A stretch of 6,169 nucleotides of DNA. It comes from DATKWV01 sp035529405. GTDB lineage: Bacteria; Planctomycetota; Phycisphaerae; Sedimentisphaerales; Anaerobacaceae. Under the pieces are notes generated by a model. That model ran no database searches. It saw only the letters and a program-made list of their open reading frames with translations, and was not told the origin of the DNA. The stretch spans positions 1 through 6,169 of the forward strand of contig DATKWV010000067.1 in the NCBI GenBank assembly GCA_035529405.1. The letters run 5' to 3'. Below, piece after piece: positions 1-5,538 of this stretch; the first letter of the stretch is position 1; the number at the start of each line of letters is the position of its first letter. Both the position numbers and the translations under genes were made by a program.

Positions 1-83
1 CCCAGCGTGACGAAGTCGAGGCCATCTTCAGAAAGCCAAAAAATATCTACGAAACAATCGCACAATCAGCAGCCGAACAATAA
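1..83 (+). CDS. 3' end of an unidentified plus-strand gene (partial)
   Basis: The frame beginning at base 3 is open from the window edge to a TAA at 81-83 and gives 26 residues, starting QRDEVEAIFRKPK and ending AQSAAEQ. The composition is typical of a real protein C-terminus: a charged amphipathic stretch followed by a short polar Ala/Gln tail. The other plus frame over this stretch is low-complexity and runs on antisense into the deacetylase gene, so it looks spurious. The gene converges with the minus-strand deacetylase, leaving 70 bases between the two stop codons. I do not recognise the protein. The pattern R-x-E-V-E-A-I-F loosely recalls the C-terminal helix of FtsH-type M41 proteases, but 26 residues cannot support that assignment. 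Confidence 0.45.
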   Translation, partial: QRDEVEAIFRKPKNIYETIAQSAAEQ

Positions 84-153
84 TCACCACATTGCCAGCC
101 CGGCGGTGCCCTCTATCATTGCCGAGCCTGCGAAGCAGACCGTGTTACCGCAT

Positions 154-1074
154 TTAGTTTTTCTTCAGGTCGCGGTAGCTTATCAGCTTTATATTTCTTT
201 TTCGGATTATTTCCTTAACCTTTTTACTTGTCAGGGCCTTTGTAACCGCAGCCCTGTGTACCGACATACGTATGTTCGGGTCATCGTACCGCGTGGAAAT
301 TGCCCGCATTTCAGGCGTATCCAGCCCCGGGTGGCAGCCAATCTCCCATAAACCCGGTTCAAGGTTTTTCAATATCTCGGCGACAGTCTTTTCCTTTTGT
401 TCGGGCGGTATTTTCCACAGGCTTGTTGACCTTTCCACCCCCATATATCCCACAATACCCAGTTTGTATTCTTCGGCAAGGGTGGCTGTCAGGGCCTTCA
501 ATTCCGGCGTAGCTTCCGCTGTACCCATATGGCACGACAAATGACTTATATTCGGAATTTCTCTTAGCGCAAGCTCAATCTGTGCGCGAAGCTCCTTTTC
601 AACCTCGCTTAGTTTCGGCCTGGCCTGCAGGAAACCGTAAGTGCCGCAGTAGTATTTGTCGTATGCGGGGTTGGCATCTGTCCTGGCAAAGAAATAACCG
701 TCCTTATCGACTAAGCTGGGCACCTCGCTTGCAGGTGTTACCGGCTTCCATTTGTACAGGTCCCATTCGCTGGTAAGTGTAAGATGAACCCCGACGTCAA
801 GGCCCGGATTTCGCTTGAGTATTTCAACCGCCTGGTTAAACCACGGCCCCGGTACCATCACCTCGGCGCAGGTTAAAATCCCGTTTTTATATGCCTGCTC
901 AAACGCAGCGTTGGCCGCGTGACAAAATCCTATATCATCCCCACGAACAATAAGTCTGATTTCTCCCCCAAACTTGTCTTTGCTGTTTTCGACAGCTATC
1001 CCCAACACCGCCCAGGCGCTTGAAACCGCTGCCAAAGTCAGGACAAGAAGATACCATCTCCGCTTATACGACAT
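154..1074 (-). CDS. Exported YdjC/ChbG-family carbohydrate deacetylase
   Basis: This 306-residue protein belongs to the YdjC/ChbG (HpnK) family, metal-dependent deacetylases that remove N-acetyl groups from amino sugars such as chito-oligosaccharides. Seen in the sequence: the metal-binding aspartates in RGDDIGF (D46-D47, family form NADDFG), a histidine in GVHLTL (H97), the HLSCHMG motif (H178, H182), and GCHPG (H248), in the family order. The N-terminus has a basic start (MSYKRRW), a hydrophobic core and a small-residue end SSAWA near residue 22, which looks like a Sec signal peptide. Many family members are cytoplasmic, so a periplasmic or surface location is notable. The start is supported by AAGGGA at 1082-1087, seven bases upstream. 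It lies 39 bases after infC with no terminator visible, so it may be co-transcribed. The substrate cannot be read from sequence. Confidence 0.88.
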   Translation of the reverse strand: MSYKRRWYLLVLTLAAVSSAWAVLGIAVENSKDKFGGEIRLIVRGDDIGFCHAANAAFEQAYKNGILTCAEVMVPGPWFNQAVEILKRNPGLDVGVHLTLTSEWDLYKWKPVTPASEVPSLVDKDGYFFARTDANPAYDKYYCGTYGFLQARPKLSEVEKELRAQIELALREIPNISHLSCHMGTAEATPELKALTATLAEEYKLGIVGYMGVERSTSLWKIPPEQKEKTVAEILKNLEPGLWEIGCHPGLDTPEMRAISTRYDDPNIRMSVHRAAVTKALTSKKVKEIIRKRNIKLISYRDLKKN

Positions 1075-1081
1075 AAAAACA

Positions 1082-1087
1082 TCCCTT
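1082..1087 (-). promoter_or_regulatory. Ribosome binding site of the deacetylase gene
   Basis: On the minus strand AAGGGA lies seven bases before the ATG at 1074-1072. This supports that start, and therefore the presence of the signal peptide encoded right after it. Confidence 0.7.
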
Positions 1088-1113
1088 CAGGCTCCGTATT
1101 TCCCGTGCGATAA

Positions 1114-1629
1114 CTATTTGGGCACTATCAGCAGTGCCATTCGCCGGTGTGCTGTCCGGGGTGGCTGTTCCACTTTCGCCAGTTCCGCCAGGGATTCCAC
1201 TATCTCATTGAGCATTTCGTACCCGCGCTCCTGGTGCAGCATCTGACGGCCTCTGAACAATACCGTAAACTGTACCCGGTGCCCCTTTTCCAGAAACTCC
1301 CGGGCATGGTTAATCTTGATGGCCAGGTCGTGTTTGTCCGTCTCGGGCCGAAGCCTGATTTCTTTCAGCGCCGCATTATGACGCTGGCCTTTCTTGTGTG
1401 CCTCACGGGCTTTGCGCTTCTGCTCGTAAAGCCACTTGCCGTAATCCATTATCCGGCAAACGGGCGGGTCGCTTTTAGGCGCAACTTCCACAAGGTCCAG
1501 CCCCGCCTCAAGAGCCTTGTTAAGCGCCACATGCCTGTCGACTATCCCTGCCTGGTTGTTTGTCTCATCTATGAGCCGAATCTTGGCGGCCATTATCTTG
1601 CTGTTTACCCGTAAACCCTTTTTTCCTAT
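1114..1629 (-). CDS. infC: Translation initiation factor IF-3, probable AUA start
   Basis: IF-3 binds the 30S subunit, prevents premature 50S joining and checks start-codon and initiator tRNA pairing. The N-domain is seen in RLIDETNNQAGIV, EAGLDLVEVAP and PPVCRIMDYGKWLYE; a basic linker follows, then the C-domain with KEIRLRPETDKHDL, FLEKGHRVQFTVLFRGRQ and a final MALLIVPK. The first in-frame ATG (1593) would give 159 residues and remove the conserved N-terminal RVNxxI segment. That segment (LRVNSKI) is encoded just upstream in frame, and the only start-like codons there are ATA at 1632-1630, 1629-1627 and 1596-1594. A good Shine-Dalgarno AAGGTGA (1642-1636) lies six bases before the ATA at 1629 and contains an in-frame TGA, so translation cannot start earlier. 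With that ATA the protein is 171 residues, normal for the family. Near-cognate AUU/AUC/AUA starts are a known hallmark of infC and allow IF-3 to repress its own synthesis. Identity is certain; the exact ATA (1632 or 1629) is inferred. Confidence 0.93.
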   Translation of the reverse strand: MGKKGLRVNSKIMAAKIRLIDETNNQAGIVDRHVALNKALEAGLDLVEVAPKSDPPVCRIMDYGKWLYEQKRKAREAHKKGQRHNAALKEIRLRPETDKHDLAIKINHAREFLEKGHRVQFTVLFRGRQMLHQERGYEMLNEIVESLAELAKVEQPPRTAHRRMALLIVPK

Positions 1630-1635
1630 TATGCT

Positions 1636-1642
1636 TCACCTT
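1636..1642 (-). promoter_or_regulatory. Shine-Dalgarno site deciding the infC start
   Basis: AAGGTGA on the minus strand matches the anti-Shine-Dalgarno complement well. It is three bases from the first ATA (1632) and six from the second (1629), but 42 bases from the ATG at 1593. It also carries the in-frame stop TGA (1638-1636), which sets the upstream limit of infC. Confidence 0.7.
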
Positions 1643-1655
1643 ACCTTTCCTGAAT

Positions 1656-1694
1656 CCGGCAGTATCAATCTGCCTCGGCCCTGCCGGCAGCCGA
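1656..1694 (-). promoter_or_regulatory. Mutually exclusive hairpins in the thrS-infC gap
   Basis: Three competing pairings fall in the 78-base gap before infC. CCGGCAG (1656-1662) can pair with CTGCCGG (1681-1687) around an 18-base loop. Its inner part GGCAG (1658-1662) can instead pair with CTGCC (1670-1674) around a 7-base loop. TCGGC (1675-1679) can pair with GCCGA (1690-1694) around a 10-base loop. No T-run follows in the minus direction, so this is not an intrinsic terminator. It could be a post-transcriptional control element for infC, or chance pairing in GC-rich spacer. The pairings are seen; the function is inference. Confidence 0.3.
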
Positions 1695-1707
1695 CCAAAA
1701 CCCTGAT

Positions 1708-3621
1708 TTAGTATGTCAGGGCAACGGCCTTATTTCTAACCTTTTCTTCCATTATCGTCAAAAAAGTTTCTACCTCTTCTGTTTTGTTCTCCTTGACGCC
1801 GCGCATTCTTACGTTCAATGTACCCGATTCCGCTTCTTTAGGCCCCACAACCAGCATATATGCCAGCTTGTCTGCATGGCCTTTGGCGATTTTGACCCCT
1901 ATTTTCTCGTCCGACAAATCCATCCTGCATCGCAGGCGTCTTTGTTTGAACCTGCTGTAAACACCGGCGGCATACTCATTGGTTTTTTCGCTTATGGACA
2001 GTATCCTTGCCTGCTCCGGTGCCAGCCACAGCGGCAGATTGCCCCCGTAGTGTTCCAGAACAATCCCCATAAAACGTTCGAAAGAACCTAAAATCGCCCT
2101 GTGAATCATTACCGGTGCCTTTTCGGTATTATCCTTGTCGGTATATACAAGGTCGAACCGCTGCGGCATCGAAAAATCAAGCTGTATGGTACCAAGCTGC
2201 CACGACCTCCCAAGGCAGTCCTTTACGTGAAAATCAATTTTCGGCCCGTAAAACGCCCCGTCACCCGGATTGACCTTGTACTCGATTCGTTTATACCCAA
2301 GGGCATTCTTAAGCGCCCCGGTAGATATTTCCCAGATACTGTCACTGCCTATGTGCTTTGCCGGCCTGGTCGAAAGTTCGATATGGAAATCCTCGAATCC
2401 GAACGCCCTGTAAACCTCGAACGCAAGTTCGATAACCTTTATTATTTCCGGCTCTATCTGCTCGGGAGTACAAAAAATGTGCGCGTCGTCCTGCGTGAAT
2501 TGTCTTACCCTGAAAAGCCCGTGCATAACGCCGCTGGCCTCGTGCCGGTGAACAAGACCAAGCTCGGCAACCCGAAGGGGGAATTCACGGTACGAGTGCT
2601 GCCTGCTTTTATAAACCAGGCACCCGCCGGGACAGTTCATCGGTTTTATGGCGTAATCCACCCCGTCAACGTTTGTAAAGTACATGTTCTCTTTATAGTT
2701 GTCCCAATGACCGCTTGCGTGCCAAAGCTGCTGGTTAAGAATAATCGGCGTTTTGATTTCCTCGTAACCGTACTTATCGTTTACCTCGCGCAGAAAGTCC
2801 GTTATCGCATTCCAGATAACCATACCCTTGGCGTGAATAAAGGCAAAACCCGGACCGGCCTCGTTGAAGCTGAATAAATCCATCTGCCTGCCCAGAAGCC
2901 GATGGTCGCTCTTTTTGGCCTGGTCAAGCCTTGACAGGTACTGCTCAAGCTCTTTATCGGTAGGCCAGGCTGTCCCGTAAACACGCTGAAGCATCTTCTG
3001 TGTCGGGTCTCCATGCCAGTATGCGCCGGCCACGGACATCACCTTGAAACTGCCGCACCTGCCGGTGCTGGGTATATGCGGTCCCCTGCAGAGGTCTTCA
3101 AAACCGTCACCATGCGAATAAAAACTCATGACTTCGCTGTCGGAGTTTCTTATATTGTCAATCTTATACTTGTGGCCGGCCATCTTTTTCAACGCTTCGC
3201 TTCTGGACATCTCGGTACGGACAAACGGCCTGTCGGCCTTGACGATTTCGAGCATCTTTTGCTCTATGGCTTCAAAATCGCCCGGTCGAATCGGCTCATC
3301 CAGGTCTATATCATAATAAAATCCGTCTTCGACAACCGGCCCGTAAACAAGCTGTGCCCCAGGCCAGATTGTGCATATCGCCTCCGCCATTATGTGAGCG
3401 CAGCTGTGGCGCATTATCTCAAGACCGCCGTTTTCCAGTGTAACCACCTCGAAACTTGAATCCCCCCTTACAGATGCGGACAAATCCACCAATTCCCCGT
3501 TTATTCGCGCCGCTATCGCCGTGCTGGCAACTGTGCCGCCGACCTTCTGAGATAATTGCTCCGCGGTCGTACCGTCTGCCACTTCCAGTGTACTGCCATC
3601 GGGCAACCTTACTTTTGCCAT
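1708..3621 (-). CDS. thrS: Threonyl-tRNA synthetase
   Basis: This class II synthetase charges tRNA-Thr with threonine in the cytoplasm. From the ATG at 3621 it has 637 residues, close to the E. coli enzyme (642). Domains in order: TGS (about 1-62, from MAKVRLPDGS); the editing domain with HSCAH (H72, H76) and DLCRGPH (C178, H182), all four editing-site residues present; the catalytic core from about 240, with SGHWDNYKENMY, MNCPGG (C330), RQFTQDDAHIF (H381) and PVMIHRAI (H507), giving the three zinc ligands that select threonine; motif 3 at GSFERF (R515); and the anticodon-binding domain from about 530. The usual MNCPGH reads MNCPGG, a non-ligand position. The frame is open for 78 more codons upstream, to 3855, but a strong promoter lies inside that extension, so it is not part of the protein. 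An in-frame TTG at 3642, next to AGAGGTGA, is an alternative start adding seven residues. It leads the minus-strand gene group with infC 78 bases downstream. Confidence 0.97.
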   Translation of the reverse strand: MAKVRLPDGSTLEVADGTTAEQLSQKVGGTVASTAIAARINGELVDLSASVRGDSSFEVVTLENGGLEIMRHSCAHIMAEAICTIWPGAQLVYGPVVEDGFYYDIDLDEPIRPGDFEAIEQKMLEIVKADRPFVRTEMSRSEALKKMAGHKYKIDNIRNSDSEVMSFYSHGDGFEDLCRGPHIPSTGRCGSFKVMSVAGAYWHGDPTQKMLQRVYGTAWPTDKELEQYLSRLDQAKKSDHRLLGRQMDLFSFNEAGPGFAFIHAKGMVIWNAITDFLREVNDKYGYEEIKTPIILNQQLWHASGHWDNYKENMYFTNVDGVDYAIKPMNCPGGCLVYKSRQHSYREFPLRVAELGLVHRHEASGVMHGLFRVRQFTQDDAHIFCTPEQIEPEIIKVIELAFEVYRAFGFEDFHIELSTRPAKHIGSDSIWEISTGALKNALGYKRIEYKVNPGDGAFYGPKIDFHVKDCLGRSWQLGTIQLDFSMPQRFDLVYTDKDNTEKAPVMIHRAILGSFERFMGIVLEHYGGNLPLWLAPEQARILSISEKTNEYAAGVYSRFKQRRLRCRMDLSDEKIGVKIAKGHADKLAYMLVVGPKEAESGTLNVRMRGVKENKTEEVETFLTIMEEKVRNKAVALTY

Positions 3622-3645
3622 ATATCTGTCCGGTTTTACCAAATC

Positions 3646-3651
3646 ACCTCT
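3646..3651 (-). promoter_or_regulatory. Strong Shine-Dalgarno near the thrS start
   Basis: AGAGGT, continuing into GA, is the best Shine-Dalgarno match in the thrS leader. It is over 20 bases from the ATG at 3621, which is too far for normal use, but immediately precedes an in-frame TTG at 3642-3640. The ATG itself has only a weak GGA seven bases upstream. This leaves the start undecided between TTG 3642 and ATG 3621; the TGS domain alone fits the ATG. Confidence 0.4.
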
Positions 3652-3665
3652 TTCGCCGCCGACTG

Positions 3666-3688
3666 CAGCCGGTCGTATTGTTCGGCCG
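3666..3688 (-). promoter_or_regulatory. Possible hairpin in the thrS leader
   Basis: On the minus strand CGGCCG (3688-3683) can pair with CGGCTG (3671-3666), six pairs including one G-U, around an 11-base loop. Outer CTGCA and TGCAG blocks could add a bulged extension. It lies in the 5' untranslated leader predicted from the thrS promoter. In E. coli, thrS is autorepressed through tRNA-like leader structures, but I see no Thr-anticodon-like loop here, so any link is speculative. Confidence 0.25.
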
Positions 3689-3724
3689 TGCCGGTACAGT
3701 GCAGCAAAACACAAAACCAGAAGA

Positions 3725-3753
3725 ATTCTAACCCACTCCGAAATCCGTGTCAA
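3725..3753 (-). promoter_or_regulatory. Sigma70-type promoter for thrS
   Basis: On the minus strand a perfect -35 TTGACA (3753-3748) is followed by a 17-base spacer and a -10 TAGAAT (3730-3725, five of six to consensus). Predicted transcription would begin near 3718, about 97 bases before the thrS ATG. It shows that the longest open frame, starting at 3855, cannot be the translated form from this promoter. Confidence 0.75.
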
Positions 3754-3769
3754 TAATTTTATGACCGCA

Positions 3770-3787
3770 CCGACAAGCCCCTGTCGG
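3770..3787. promoter_or_regulatory. Perfect dyad, candidate operator
   Basis: CCGACA (3770-3775) and TGTCGG (3782-3787) form a perfect inverted repeat around six bases (AGCCCC). It sits 16 bases upstream of the thrS -35 and about 76 bases upstream of the -35 of the divergent promoter. No T-run follows on either strand, so a terminator is unlikely. A binding site for a dimeric regulator is plausible but unproven. Confidence 0.35.
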
Positions 3788-3863
3788 CCTTCTTGCCCGA
3801 TAACATCACCCGGCAGCCCTGAAAAGCCGCCCCTGCAATGCTTTGCCGCCTGCAAAAGATTCT

Positions 3864-3892
3864 TTGACTTGTCTGCGGTATAACAGTATGCT
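3864..3892 (+). promoter_or_regulatory. Sigma70-type promoter for the secretion ATPase gene
   Basis: TTGACT (3864-3869, five of six to the -35 consensus), a 17-base spacer and TATGCT (3887-3892, four of six to the -10) give a predicted start of transcription near 3899. This leaves about 47 bases of leader before the ATG at 3946 and only about 8 before the GTG at 3907, which favours the ATG. Confidence 0.55.
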
Positions 3893-3945
3893 ATTGTGAT
3901 TGAGCCGTGGTTTGTTATTGCCTGCCTTCTTGCGGGTTCGTACCC

Positions 3946-5532
3946 ATGGAAACATTCATTTGCATAAAATGTCTTCTCGCTGCCGCGCTGTTGGCTGCGC
4001 CGGTACCGTCTTTGTTAATCTCGCCTTTGAAGCTCTCCTGCCTTTTATTCTGGGTATATATCGGCTTGTATTCCGTTCAACGCGTACAGTTCGGCTCCAT
4101 CGTGCCGCACAGCCGTAAATCGCTTGTCAGTTTCGCGGCACTGTTTGCAGGCCCGATAGTCCTGGCCGTGCTGTTTATCATAGACGCCACAAAAAACGCT
4201 TTCCGGCTCAGGGGCAAAATGCTTGAAACACTGAAGAAAAAACTCTGGAACTTCTCCATGCGCTTCAGGTACTCCGGTTTTGCCGTGTCCAGAAACGAAT
4301 GGTTCGTAAAGCTGCTCGATTCCTCGGGCAAGGAGCTCAAGGATATATACGCCCAGGGCAAGCTGCACAAAAAAGACAGCCGCATTCTTGACCTGACAAA
4401 AGAAATAGTCCTCGAAGCACTTGACCAGCGGGCAAGCGATATCCTTATCGACCCAAAGGCTGAATCTGTCTATACTCTCAGGTTCCGCGTGGACGGCATT
4501 TTGAGGACGATTGAAGAAATAGACCATGACACCTGTAAGGCGATTATTAACAGCATAAAAGCCGTTTCAGGCATGGATATAGCCGAAAAACGCAGGCCGC
4601 AGGACGGCTCTTTTGTGGCAAAAACCCCCGATTCCACAACCAGCTTCCGCGTAGCAAGCGCCGGTGTGCTCAACGGCGAAAAATTATCCATAAGGGTCCT
4701 CAACCAGAACGCCGGCATGTTCACGCTCAACAATGTAGGATTGTCGGAAAAGCAGCGAGACATCATAAAGGATTCTATTGCCAAACCTTCTGGTATGATA
4801 CTGCTGTGCGGACCGACCGGAAGCGGCAAAACTACGACCCTCTACGCCATGCTCAACCAAATCGACCGCTTCACCCGCAATGTCATCACTGTCGAGGACC
4901 CCATTGAATACGTGCTGCCTCATGCCAGCCAGATTGAGGTCAATCCGAAGGCCGATATCACTTTTGCAAACAGCCTCCGCAGTATCCTCAGGCAGGACCC
5001 CGACGTAATCTGTGTCGGCGAAATAAGGGACAGTGAAACCGCCGAAATGGCCCTGCAGGCCTCACAAACAGGCCATCTGGTTCTGGCAACCATACACAGC
5101 AACAGCAACGCCACGGCCCTGATTCGCCTGCTGGATTTAGGTATCACACCGCTGCTTTTATCCTCGGGTTTAAGTGTTATCATCTCTCAGCGCCTGCTTC
5201 GCCGCCTTTGCGATAACTGCAAGACACGCGCGACACTTACTCAAAGCCAGATACACATGTTCCGCAAGAAAAAAATAAACTACACGAGCTTATGCCAAAG
5301 CGTCGGATGTGACGTCTGCAGCGGCGAGGGCTTTTACGGCAGAACCGCTATCTTTGACATACTGCTGCTCGATGACCAGTTGAGGACCTCTATTGGCAAC
5401 AGCACCCTGTCCATCGAGCAGCTTAGAAAAGACGGCGATAAAAGAGGCAAATCCAACCTGCAGAAACAGGGATTAAAAAAAGTGGTTTCCGGAATAACAA
5501 GTCTTGAAGAACTGGACAGAGTATTGGGATAA
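3946..5532 (+). CDS. GspE/PilB-family secretion or type IV pilus ATPase with N-terminal membrane segments
   Basis: This 528-residue protein (from the ATG at 3946) is a hexameric-type assembly ATPase that powers type II secretion or type IV pilus extension. Seen, in order: hydrophobic stretches at about 4-25, 28-44 and 59-79, then a basic segment ending ETLKKK; the N2 domain from about 147 with ASDILIDP (163-170) and FRVDGIL; Walker A GPTGSGKT (289-296, K295); Asp box VEDPIEY (316-322); Walker B DPDVICVGEIRD (351-362, E359); His box TGHLVLATIH (H384); a four-cysteine zinc motif (C422, C425, C455, C458); and a C-terminal GITSLEEL typical of the family. The four cysteines place it with GspE/PilB rather than PilT. 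Oddities: the soluble N1 domain that normally docks to the platform is absent and replaced by membrane segments, and the family ASDIH histidine is leucine. A GTG at 3907 is an alternative start; neither has a clear Shine-Dalgarno. The CvpA-like gene follows 6 bases after the stop. No pilin or platform genes are visible here. Confidence 0.88.
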   Translation: METFICIKCLLAAALLAAPVPSLLISPLKLSCLLFWVYIGLYSVQRVQFGSIVPHSRKSLVSFAALFAGPIVLAVLFIIDATKNAFRLRGKMLETLKKKLWNFSMRFRYSGFAVSRNEWFVKLLDSSGKELKDIYAQGKLHKKDSRILDLTKEIVLEALDQRASDILIDPKAESVYTLRFRVDGILRTIEEIDHDTCKAIINSIKAVSGMDIAEKRRPQDGSFVAKTPDSTTSFRVASAGVLNGEKLSIRVLNQNAGMFTLNNVGLSEKQRDIIKDSIAKPSGMILLCGPTGSGKTTTLYAMLNQIDRFTRNVITVEDPIEYVLPHASQIEVNPKADITFANSLRSILRQDPDVICVGEIRDSETAEMALQASQTGHLVLATIHSNSNATALIRLLDLGITPLLLSSGLSVIISQRLLRRLCDNCKTRATLTQSQIHMFRKKKINYTSLCQSVGCDVCSGEGFYGRTAIFDILLLDDQLRTSIGNSTLSIEQLRKDGDKRGKSNLQKQGLKKVVSGITSLEELDRVLG

Positions 5533-5538
5533 AAATCT

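Larger units (their letters stand above)
3622..3945. promoter_or_regulatory. Divergent regulatory region between thrS and the ATPase gene
   Basis: This 324-base stretch holds no convincing gene. It contains the minus-strand promoter for thrS (3725-3753) and its leader of about 97 bases (3622-3718), a perfect dyad (3770-3787), and the plus-strand promoter for the ATPase gene (3864-3892). Reading frames across it (the thrS extension to 3855 and short plus-strand frames) lack family features. No T-box consensus was found in the thrS leader. Confidence 0.75.

Noticed and set aside
97..128. Hairpin GGCTCGGC / GCCGGGCT (minus strand) downstream of the deacetylase, as a terminator
   Set aside because: The stem needs two G-U pairs around a 16-base loop and no T-run follows in the minus direction; the convergent plus-strand gene has no better terminator either.
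7..351. Plus-strand open frame of 114 codons at the left edge
   Set aside because: It is low-complexity at its start, runs antisense into the deacetylase, and conflicts with the better protein-like frame ending at 83.
1618..1624. A-AAA-AAG slippery heptamer in the infC frame, as a programmed frameshift site
   Set aside because: It lies two codons after the proposed start, the zero frame already encodes complete IF-3, and no alternative frame gives a sensible product.
2626..2640. ThrRS MNCPGG instead of MNCPGH as a possible active-site defect
   Set aside because: The zinc-binding cysteine and both ligand histidines are intact, and the changed histidine is not a zinc ligand, so natural family variation is the simpler explanation.
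2101..2877. Long plus-strand open frame (258 codons) inside thrS
   Set aside because: It is antisense to the thrS catalytic core, whose motifs are intact, and has no family features of its own.
3622..3718. T-box riboswitch in the thrS leader
   Set aside because: The conserved T-box sequence AGGGTGGNACCGCG is absent and the leader is too short for the usual stem I and antiterminator arrangement.
4045..4527. Minus-strand open frame (160 codons) inside the ATPase gene
   Set aside because: It is a shadow frame with no recognisable motif, antisense to the well-supported ATPase.
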